Source of the DNA: Pseudomonadota bacterium
Lineage (GTDB): Bacteria > Pseudomonadota > Gammaproteobacteria > Burkholderiales > Burkholderiaceae_C
Assembly: GCA_021847345.1 (NCBI GenBank)
Contig: JAJZTW010000038.1
Coordinates: 1-37,227 of the forward strand
DNA: 37,227 nt
Direction of reading: 5' to 3'
Position 1 is the stretch's first letter, and each line of letters begins with the position of its first letter. Shown here in pieces: positions 1 to 5,158 of the stretch. The translations under genes and the position numbers were made by a program. Below the pieces are notes generated by a model. It was not told the origin of the DNA. It made no database searches and saw only the letters and a list, made by a program, of their open reading frames with translations.

Positions 1-2
1 GA

Positions 3-209
3 ATATGCATGGCGCGGGCAATGCCTTTGGCGTCTTCGCATGGGCCCTTGGCGTATGGGGATTTGTCCAGCCATGGGAACTCGCTGAAGAAGTGCGTGTC
101 GAAGCCACACAGAAGCACGGAACCCTCCACGGAACCTTTGTCACGAAGCCGATGGCATCTCGAGGCGATGGGGCGGGTGGAGAAGAAGTGGGCATCCTGT
201 TCGCCCTGA
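3..209 (+). CDS. 3' end of an unidentified ORF (partial at window start)
   Basis: This frame is open from the window edge to a TGA at 207-209. Third codon positions look somewhat richer in G/C here than in the overlapping permease frame, so it may be the true end of an upstream gene. If so, the MFS-like gene starts inside it at GTG 188, a 22-base overlap typical of translational coupling. The visible 60-odd residues are basic and polar and end in KKWASCSP. I recognise no domain and assign no function. The alternative is that this is a shadow and the permease begins further upstream. Confidence 0.25.
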   Translation: MCMARAMPLASSHGPLAYGDLSSHGNSLKKCVSKPHRSTEPSTEPLSRSRWHLEAMGRVEKKWASCSP

Positions 210-1333
210 ACGCCCTCTATGTGAGCGCTGACACCATCGCCTGCATCGCTTCGCTTTGGGTGCTTTCCGCTCGGACAGATCATGCTTTGCAGGTGGGTGT
301 GATCCTGGGTCTGGGTGCGTTGCTCCCACCACTTTTGGGACGAATTCGGCGGGCATCGCCACGAGTCGACGAGACACGCGTACTTCTGCTTGCACGGGGG
401 CTCGGCCTTGTGATCTGTCTGGCAGCCGTGCCGCTTGCCGAGAACCTGGGCGTGCGAGTAGTTGCTTACGCCGTCTTGCTCGTGTTTTCGCTTGCCGGTG
501 CCTGCACGGTCTTCAGCGTTGAGACCATCAGCGGAACGCTCGCGATGAGGCTGCCGCGGGAGCGGCACGCGCTGATCGCTCGTGCGCAGATGCTGGGTGT
601 GCAGTTCGCGATGTTCGCTGGTGCGGCCGTCTCGGGCTTTTCGTTTCAGTGGTTTGGATATTTCGGCGCGCTCGTCATTGCGGCCGCTGTTTCGGCCTTG
701 GGGTTGGCCGTGCAGTGGATGGCTTCGAGTGTCCTCGTCGTCCCATCTCGCGACGCCGCGGTCGTCACCGCCAAGTGGTGTGCTTCGGAGCCCCCAAGCT
801 CGGACAGGGCTTTCACGCTGTTGATGCTGCTCGGGGTGCTGGTTGGCGTCTTCAATTTCCTGGCACCATTCCTGATGCACCACGAAAGGCGCATGGGGTT
901 CGCGGACTATGCGATCCTCGAGATACTTTGCATCGTCGGATCCCTGGGGGCCATCGGCGCCTACACGCGCTGGGCATTGGCCAGTCTGCGCGATGGGGTG
1001 TTGACGGCGATGTTGCTCGCCGGTTTCCTCGTGTTCTGGATCGGAAGCACCCCATGGATGCTGTTGGCAGGCGCCTTCATCGGATTTTCCTTGAGTGCCT
1101 TGCGCATCAAGCAGCGCGCGCGGCTGTTCCTGCGGCTGCGGTGTCCGGACGACGCGCGATCCTGGGGTGGCCGGATGGCGATGCAGACGGTGCTCCAGCG
1201 CGCGCTTCTGCCGGTTGTCCTCGGCGCGCTGCTGCAGGTTTCGACGCCATCTCGCGTATTCGTTGGGTCCGTGTTGCCGGCCTTCCTGCTGATCGGGCTC
1301 GTGCTCCATCGGAAGCAGCATGCAATGACGTAG
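188..1333 (+). CDS. MFS-like multi-pass membrane transporter
   Basis: The protein is a polytopic inner-membrane protein, probably a major-facilitator-type exporter or permease; its substrate cannot be told. The frame is open from base 5, but the first 61 residues are not membrane-like. Hydrophobic segments begin at VGILFALNALYVSADTIA, so I place the start at GTG 188, after a purine-rich GGAGAAGAA stretch, giving 381 residues. About ten to twelve hydrophobic stretches alternate with short basic loops, such as LLGRIRR near residue 47 and IKQRARLFLRLR near 305, with a longer hydrophilic break near the middle (about residues 185-205), as in two-lobed MFS proteins. It may be coupled to the partial ORF ending at 209. 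A hairpin (TGGCCG/CGGCCA, 1337-1352 by eye) follows the stop but has no T-run. The family call rests on topology, not on a diagnostic motif. Confidence 0.5.
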   Translation: MGILFALNALYVSADTIACIASLWVLSARTDHALQVGVILGLGALLPPLLGRIRRASPRVDETRVLLLARGLGLVICLAAVPLAENLGVRVVAYAVLLVFSLAGACTVFSVETISGTLAMRLPRERHALIARAQMLGVQFAMFAGAAVSGFSFQWFGYFGALVIAAAVSALGLAVQWMASSVLVVPSRDAAVVTAKWCASEPPSSDRAFTLLMLLGVLVGVFNFLAPFLMHHERRMGFADYAILEILCIVGSLGAIGAYTRWALASLRDGVLTAMLLAGFLVFWIGSTPWMLLAGAFIGFSLSALRIKQRARLFLRLRCPDDARSWGGRMAMQTVLQRALLPVVLGALLQVSTPSRVFVGSVLPAFLLIGLVLHRKQHAMT

Positions 1334-1505
1334 TCCCCTGGCCGGTGTCGGCCAAAGCAGGCGCTGGTCTCAGCCGGCGCCGGCATGTCATCCTGTCGTC
1401 AGCGGGTCCCCGCGCGTCCAACGCTGCAAGCGCGGCCATGCGGGGCGGTATGGACCGGAGTCCGCACGCTGATCCCCTAGGGATGATTGGGGGCATCATT
1501 GGCTT

Positions 1506-1558
1506 AATGGGGCAATGAAGATCAAAAATACCCCAATTTTCAGTAGTATTGCCCCATT
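1506..1558. promoter_or_regulatory. Inverted repeat upstream of the Fic remnant (putative operator)
   Basis: AATGGGGCAAT at 1506-1516 and ATTGCCCCATT at 1548-1558 form a perfect 11-bp inverted repeat separated by 31 AT-rich bases. A related TTGGGGGCATCATT lies just before it at about 1489-1502. The pair sits 24 bases before the ATG of the Fic fragment. Many Fic proteins carry a winged helix and control their own promoter, so an operator is plausible. This is inference from position and symmetry. Confidence 0.4.
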
Positions 1559-1581
1559 CTTCCTCGTCCGGGTGCTGCTGC

Positions 1582-1752
1582 ATGCAAGCACTCTCGCCAG
1601 AGTACCTCGCCAGGCGTCGCTTCGACGCGCTGCAACTGGCGACGTTGCGCGCCCTGGGTGAGTACAGGGGCAAGCAGCAGCTCTTCGTGGCGCAATCGCC
1701 AGAGGTCTTGAGCGATCTGCCTCGCCTGTTTCAGGGAGCAGGCGGCGCGTGA
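1582..1752 (+). pseudogene. Fic family protein, N-terminal fragment
   Basis: From ATG 1582 the frame reads MQALSPEYLARRRFD, then LATLRALGEYRGKQQLF and SPEVLSDL. This resembles the conserved N-terminus of Fic/DOC AMP-transferases, where a helix with LGEYRGKQ.LF..QSPEVL precedes the inhibitory (S/T)xxxE(G/N) motif. After about residue 48 the similarity stops, and the frame ends at TGA 1750-1752, just inside repeat copy A (1748-1996). The inhibitory helix, HPFxxGNGR active site and C-terminal winged helix are all missing, so the fragment cannot be enzymatically active. An intact upstream region with an inverted repeat suggests the promoter survived. I infer deletion of the rest when the VapC block was joined here. 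Confidence 0.55.
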
Positions 1753-1996
1753 TCAGGCCTTCAAGTGCGTGAACCGCGAACGCGACAACAGTTTCCTGAA
1801 GTCGCGGTCGAAGCTCACCAGATGTTCGCCCAGTTGTTCCACGGCGGCGGCCAGCCATGCATCGGGAAGGTCGTTGCCGGAGAGCTGCTTGTCCAGGCAC
1901 AACTGTCGCAGCCTCGCCCATTCCGGGCCGAGGGGCGCCAACTCGACACCGGGGGCTGCCAGCATGGCGTCCACGAAAGCGACCGCATCGGCCGTG
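1748..1996. repeat. Direct repeat A, copy 1
   Basis: This stretch matches 4824-5072 in the same orientation without visible gaps. It covers the 3' end of the vapC gene at 1753-2187 plus five bases beyond its stop. The encoded 81-residue segments differ at only four positions. Similarity begins at CGTGATC and ends after CATCGGCCGTG. Confidence 0.8.
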
Positions 1997-2187
1997 GGTG
2001 TCGGTTGAAGGAAGATCTTCGGGCTCGTGACCAGGCGCAGCAGGCTGGACAGGACCATCGGCATCAAGGTCAGCGTGCCACCGCTCTGCGCGGTCGCAAG
2101 CGCCTGCTCCAGCCATGCGCGTGCCACCCGATGATGCGGATGGTCGCTGCGCGAGGCCGCAACGAGAACGTTGACGTCAGGCGTCAT
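1753..2187 (-). CDS. vapC: VapC-type PIN-domain ribonuclease toxin
   Basis: This is the toxin of a type II toxin-antitoxin pair. VapC toxins are Mg-dependent RNases that cut tRNA or rRNA when not bound by VapB. The 144-residue protein fits a single PIN domain: PDVNVLVAASR at the N-terminus (D4), SGNDLPDAWLAA with D106/D109, and SFDRDF with D127/D129 near the end. The second acidic residue of classical PIN domains is not at its usual place, where MVLSSLLRLVTSPKIF is found; this is seen in a VapC subfamily with xxFLRLVTxPxxF. Its start overlaps the end of the upstream antitoxin gene by 11 bases, a sign of coupled translation. The gene looks intact. A truncated, nearly identical copy lies at 4829-5072. 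Confidence 0.85.
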   Translation of the reverse strand: MTPDVNVLVAASRSDHPHHRVARAWLEQALATAQSGGTLTLMPMVLSSLLRLVTSPKIFLQPTPTADAVAFVDAMLAAPGVELAPLGPEWARLRQLCLDKQLSGNDLPDAWLAAAVEQLGEHLVSFDRDFRKLLSRSRFTHLKA

Positions 2188-2422
2188 CGCCGAGTGCCGC
2201 GAGAAGGGCCTTGTTGCTTGTCGGATCCACGCCTTCGACGAGGCCGCCGCGCCCGTGGAATACCGGCAACTTCTTCCCTGAGCTGTCGGCGCCAGGGACC
2301 TTGGCGCGCAGCCGCAGCTGCAGCCCTTCCTCGATGATGCGGGTCAGGCTGGTGCGCTGTTGAGCCGCCAGCGCCTTCGCATGGGCGAGAAGCTGGTCGT
2401 TGAGGTCGAGCGTGGTCTTCAT
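2177..2422 (-). CDS. vapB: VapB-type ribbon-helix-helix antitoxin
   Basis: An 81-residue protein whose N-terminus MKTTLDLNDQLLAHAKALAA reads as the short beta strand and first helix of a ribbon-helix-helix DNA-binding domain. The C-terminal half (about 45-81), with FHGRGGLVEGVDP, is the expected toxin-neutralising tail. It is the first gene of the pair and overlaps vapC by 11 bases. RHH antitoxins dimerise, bind a palindrome at their own promoter and repress with the toxin as co-repressor. Here a perfect 18-bp palindrome lies nine bases upstream of the ATG. The gene appears complete and functional. A second ORF on the same strand (2184-2429) is a shadow. Confidence 0.8.
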   Translation of the reverse strand: MKTTLDLNDQLLAHAKALAAQQRTSLTRIIEEGLQLRLRAKVPGADSSGKKLPVFHGRGGLVEGVDPTSNKALLAALGDDA

Positions 2423-2430
2423 GTATCAAT

Positions 2431-2448
2431 CATACAGAATTCTGTATG
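2431..2448. promoter_or_regulatory. Operator palindrome of the vapBC promoter
   Basis: CATACAGAATTCTGTATG is a perfect 18-bp palindrome whose near edge is 8 bases before the vapB start codon. On the minus strand it lies just downstream of TATGCTACATA, which can hold a -10 element, so protein bound here would cover the transcription start and ribosome entry site. Its AT-rich composition stands out from the GC-rich surroundings. This is the expected site of VapB or VapBC autoregulation. Confidence 0.65.
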
Positions 2449-2454
2449 TAGCAT

Positions 2455-2867
2455 ATGGCGCCAGTGTCTCGCAGCGACTTGCCTACGCATTCCACGGGTT
2501 GATGACCTTGACGCCGGCCGCCTGAAACGGCGCCACGTCGCGCGTGACGACCATCCATGCCCGCGAGGCGGCGGTTGCGGCGATGTAGCCATTCGCTGCG
2601 CTGATCGACTTACCCTCGCGTCGGGCCTGCGCCATCAGATTCGCATAGGCCTGCGATGCATCGAGATCGAAGGGCAGAACGCGGCCCGTGAAGGCTGGCA
2701 GGACCTCGCGTTCCAGACGGTCCTGATAGATCGAGCGCCGCCGACCTTCGGGCATGCCGGCTACGCCGAAGCGCAACTCGGCCACGGTGATCGCCGACAG
2801 GTGCGGCGTTTCCATGGCCTGCGCGTCGACCCAGGACAACACGCCGGGATCGGGCGCGACTCGCCAC
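2455..2867. repeat. Direct repeat B, copy 1
   Basis: This 413-bp stretch aligns with 3889-4301 in the same orientation at a constant offset of 1434 bases, without visible gaps. It contains the body of a FitB/VapC gene but not its first twelve codons. The encoded proteins differ at ten of about 127 positions, more than the A copies, so this pair is older or under weaker constraint. Confidence 0.8.
2483..2866 (-). pseudogene. FitB-like VapC toxin, 5'-truncated and active-site mutated
   Basis: The frame encodes residues 13-139 of the toxin that is intact at 3917-4336, starting at WRVAPDPG. The first twelve codons, which in the intact copy read MILVDTNVLSEL and include catalytic D5, are missing. 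The frame stays open upstream to an apparent ATG at 2920, but those 18 residues (MRKRRSPALG...) are encoded by the terminator-like hairpin at 2877-2914 and are not toxin sequence. The third PIN acidic residue is also changed: SAANGYIAAT replaces STADGYIAAT (D104 to N). E42 (VAELRFG) remains. No antitoxin gene is attached. Two of the acidic residues are lost, so RNase activity is very unlikely. Confidence 0.8.
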
Positions 2868-2876
2868 CAAGCACTG

Positions 2877-2914
2877 AACGACGAAGCCCGGCCAAGCGCC
2901 GGGCTTCGTCGTTT
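2877..2914 (+). terminator. Perfect 16-bp stem-loop, terminator-like
   Basis: AACGACGAAGCCCGGC (2877-2892), loop CAAGC, then GCCGGGCTTCGTCGTT (2898-2913) forms a perfect 16-bp stem, followed by one further T on the plus strand. It resembles intrinsic terminators at the ends of Burkholderiales genes, but no plus-strand gene precedes it. It abuts the break where the toxin pseudogene loses its start, so it probably belonged to a gene that has been deleted or replaced. Confidence 0.5.
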
Positions 2915-3118
2915 GCGCATTGCGGTTTCCGTGGGGTTGTGAGGCTGGCTCGTGTCGAGGGATTGAGCGTGCCGTACCGCTCGCTTGGTGACAGGGCGCG
3001 GCCCCGATCTTCCAGCGGGCGTCCAGCCCTGCCTTTCATCCGCGGCCGAAGGCGCGGAAATGGTGCAGGGCTGCCGGCTTCTGGCGTCGCGCTGGTGCGC
3101 CTACTGGGGGCAGATCAA

Positions 3119-3550
3119 CTACGCAGACTTATTCGATGGGATGTATGCCAGAAGAGACTCGATTCCTTGCATCCATCCCGGCAGGTGAGACTGGTCCAGA
3201 CCACAATGCCCCGTAATGCACGCTCCATCCGGGGGGGAGGGCTGAAAGCGCCAATCGCCGATGATCGCGCCTCTGTCCAGTACTTCCACTCGCAGGTTGA
3301 AGCCAGCCTCAACGCCTGCGAGTTCCGCATGCTGTCCCGGCCGAAGCTGTGCATGCATCGACTGGATCTGTTGCAGAAAGCCCCGCAACTCGCCGGGCAT
3401 CACGCTCCATGCCCCCTCCGCCTGGATCCCCGGCACTTCAATCTTGATCCACACATCGAGCCACTCAAGATACGGGCCACCAGGCTCCTCGCGCTGCGTC
3501 GCAACGGGGCGCATCTGAAGTTGAAAATCGGCGGTGTCAATGGATAGCAT
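3119..3550 (-). CDS. WapI-like immunity protein (orphan)
   Basis: A 143-residue acidic, soluble protein with no signal peptide. Its pattern recalls the WapI-type immunity family of polymorphic toxin systems: EWLDVWIKIEV near residue 30, where the family has NWLxVRVxV; a helix GELRGFLQQIQSMHAQL around 53-69; then LRVEVLDRG and a C-terminal DQSHLPGWMQGIESLL, where the family often has DQTYLPxLIxQLExIL followed by FPV. Proteins of this kind bind and block a contact-dependent or Rhs/WapA toxin tip. No toxin tip, Rhs repeat or secretion gene is visible nearby, so it is an orphan here. Its neighbours are broken toxin genes, which suits a cargo island. The start ATG at 3548-3550 has no clear Shine-Dalgarno sequence. 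The family assignment is from memory of conserved patterns and is moderate. Confidence 0.5.
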   Translation of the reverse strand: MLSIDTADFQLQMRPVATQREEPGGPYLEWLDVWIKIEVPGIQAEGAWSVMPGELRGFLQQIQSMHAQLRPGQHAELAGVEAGFNLRVEVLDRGAIIGDWRFQPSPPDGACITGHCGLDQSHLPGWMQGIESLLAYIPSNKSA

Positions 3551-3888
3551 TTCAGTAATACATGAAATGAAGGATGGTCCAATCCGCCTCCCGGACCACG
3601 ACCTCTAAGGTTTTCGGAACTCGAGCACAGCCATCGCCTCTTCTCACGAAGCGTGTCATGCGGATTTCGTAACGGAATATGCCGGGGATCTTCTGTGGGT
3701 CGGGCGCTCTACGGTCGCGTCCCGTGAAGTGGTGTAACTCTGTCACCGCCGATGCAAAACTGACCCACGGAGGTGCGGCAGAAATCGTGGACGGGTTAAG
3801 CAACGATTCCCAGGTTCCTGCGGTACTCCGAGAGGGGTACCACTGGCGCAGCGGCTCCGAGGCATTCACCTTCATGCCGGACACGACC
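3551..3888. other. Gene-free gap inside the toxin-antitoxin island
   Basis: About 340 bases without a convincing gene. The minus strand is open in one frame (up to 3552-4301), but this reads through the intact toxin gene out of frame. The piece around 3755-3790 (on the minus strand GTGGGTCAGTTTTGCATCGG) reminds me of terminal sequences of IS21-type elements, but no transposase or clear ends are present. Composition is less GC-rich than the flanking chromosome. Confidence 0.3.
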
Positions 3889-4301
3889 ATGGCGCAAGCG
3901 TCTCGCCGCGACTTGCCTACGCATCCCACGGGTTGATGACCTTGACGCCGGCCGCCTGAAACGGCGCCACGTCGCGCGTGGCGACCATCAATGCGCGCGA
4001 GGCGGCGGTTGCGGCGATGTAGCCGTCCGCCGTGCTGATGGCCTTGCCCTCGCGTCGCGCCCGGGCCATCAGGGTTGCGTAGGCCTGCGACGCATCGAGG
4101 TCGAAGGGCAGAACGCGGCCCGTGAAGGCTGGCAGGACCTCGCGTTCCAGACGGTCCTGATAGATCGAGCGTCGCCGACCTTCGGGCATGCTGGCCACGC
4201 CGAAGCGCAACTCGGCCACGGTGATCGCCGACAGGTGCAGCGTTTCCATGGCCTGCGCGTCGACCCAGGACAACACTCCGGGATCGGGTGCGACCCGCCA
4301 C
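3889..4301. repeat. Direct repeat B, copy 2
   Basis: This is the partner of 2455-2867. Here the repeated toxin sequence continues into an intact start codon and antitoxin gene, so this is the more complete copy. Identity to copy 1 ends one base into the codon that precedes the toxin's W13 codon in this orientation. Confidence 0.8.
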
Positions 4302-4336
4302 AGTTCGGAAAGGACGTTGGTGTCGACGAGGATCAT
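3917..4336 (-). CDS. FitB-type VapC PIN-domain toxin
   Basis: A complete 139-residue PIN toxin of the FitB subgroup. The four acidic residues are present: D5 in MILVDTNVLSEL, E42 in VAELRFG, D104 in STADGYIAAT and D122 in TRDVAPF. These positions match those I recall for the founding FitB protein of Neisseria. The C-terminus VKVINPWDA is typical of the group. It starts at ATG 4334-4336, which overlaps the antitoxin stop as ATGA, so the pair is translationally coupled. Family members act as metal-dependent RNases held inactive by FitA/VapB. A damaged copy lies 1.4 kb away. Confidence 0.9.
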   Translation of the reverse strand: MILVDTNVLSELWRVAPDPGVLSWVDAQAMETLHLSAITVAELRFGVASMPEGRRRSIYQDRLEREVLPAFTGRVLPFDLDASQAYATLMARARREGKAISTADGYIAATAASRALMVATRDVAPFQAAGVKVINPWDA

Positions 4337-4590
4337 TCGATGCTCAGTGGCACGGCGGGCGTCTTGTCCCGGAGTTGGCTGAACTGCTCGAATTCGGCGT
4401 CGGTCAAGCCGCCGGCTTCCCGAGCGATCGACGCGAGCAGCGAGCCGAGTTTGAGTCGACCTTCGGGTTTTGTTGCGCGCTCCAGGATGTCGCGAACCTC
4501 GGCCTCGGTGCTGCGGCCGTGTTGCGCCGCGCGCACCCGCAGTGCGCGATGGACCTCGTCCGGGAGATTTCGAACCGTCAGAATGGCCAT
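4333..4590 (-). CDS. FitA-type VapB antitoxin (Arc-like RHH)
   Basis: An 85-residue protein. The N-terminus MAILTVRNLPDEVHRALRVR followed by AAQHGRSTEAEVRDIL is the Arc/FitA ribbon-helix-helix signature (LTVRNLPDEVxxxLxxRA...GRSxEAExRxIL). The C-terminal tail from about residue 45 should wrap the toxin. It shares four bases with the toxin start. It is probably autoregulatory. The upstream 80 bases hold several GCATT(T/C) copies (about 4594, 4623 and 4639) and no perfect palindrome. The antitoxin has no second copy in the window. Confidence 0.88.
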   Translation of the reverse strand: MAILTVRNLPDEVHRALRVRAAQHGRSTEAEVRDILERATKPEGRLKLGSLLASIAREAGGLTDAEFEQFSQLRDKTPAVPLSIE

Positions 4591-4669
4591 GGCAGCATTT
4601 CAAGAAAGTGGATGCGATGACAGCATTCTATCGCCATGCATTCGATGCTACGGAACGCCCTGAAAGGCC

Positions 4670-4813
4670 TCACATGGCGAGGGTTCGGGGCAGGGCGCCC
4701 CCCATTGCCCGGCAGACGCGCAGGAGGGTGTCGAATCGCGGCTTGGCTCCGGGCTTCAGCGCGTTGCAGAGCTTCTCCCGACCGGGTCGGCGGTCGGCAG
4801 CCAGCTTCGGCAT
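4670..4813 (-). pseudogene. HigA-like addiction-module antidote, C-terminal fragment
   Basis: On the minus strand an ATG at 4811-4813 opens 47 codons ending in TGA. The core reads GREKLCNALKPGAKPRFDTL then LRVCRAMGGAL. This is the last helix and strand of the short XRE-type antitoxins paired with HigB/RelE-like toxins (pattern xxLYKALxPxGNPxFxTLLxVxxALGxxL). The helix-turn-helix N-terminal half is absent, and upstream sequence gives way within about ten bases to direct repeat A copy 2. No HigB toxin is seen. I infer that an antitoxin gene was cut when the VapC fragment at 4829-5072 was joined to it. The fragment is probably not functional. Confidence 0.5.
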
Positions 4814-4823
4814 TGCGCGCGTA

Positions 4824-5072
4824 CGTGATCAAGCTTTCAAGTGCGTGAACCGCGAACGCGGCAGCAGTTTCCTGAAGTCGCGATCGAAGCTCACCAGATG
4901 TTCGCCCAGTTGGTCCACGGCGGCTGCCAGCCAGGCATCGGGAAGGTCGTTGCCGGATAGCTGCTTGTCCAGGCACAACTGCCGCACTCTCGCCCATTCC
5001 GGGCCGAGGGGTGCCAACTCGACACCGGGGGCTGCCAGCATGGCGTCCACGAAGGCGAGCGCATCGGCCGTG
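4824..5072. repeat. Direct repeat A, copy 2
   Basis: This is the partner of 1748-1996 in the same orientation at a constant offset of 3076 bases. It holds only the 3' part of the toxin gene. At its left edge it abuts the HigA-like fragment; at copy 1 the same edge abuts the Fic fragment. So different toxin-antitoxin remnants join at the same repeat boundary. Confidence 0.8.
4829..5072 (-). pseudogene. VapC toxin, 3' fragment
   Basis: The frame gives the last 80 residues of the toxin at 1753-2187, beginning near TADALAFVDAM. Relative to the complete copy there are four substitutions (V/L, L/V, E/D, S/P), and the catalytic NDLPDAW and SFDRDF motifs remain. The first 64 or so residues, including D4, are absent, and no antitoxin follows. 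An internal ATG at 5048-5050 could start a 73-residue product, but a half PIN domain should not fold as an RNase. The sequence upstream (5073-5158) has no toxin or antitoxin similarity. Confidence 0.8.
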
Positions 5073-5158
5073 CCGATGTTGCCGGATGGAACAGAGCAGC
5101 ATCAGTCTGGGCCCGGGCTGCATCGGGCACGCCGCGCAGCGGGCCGGCGCGACAAGGC

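Noticed and set aside
3552..4301. A 249-codon minus frame next to the FitB gene
   Set aside because: Its upstream half is the FitB gene read in the wrong frame, and the rest has no recognisable domain.
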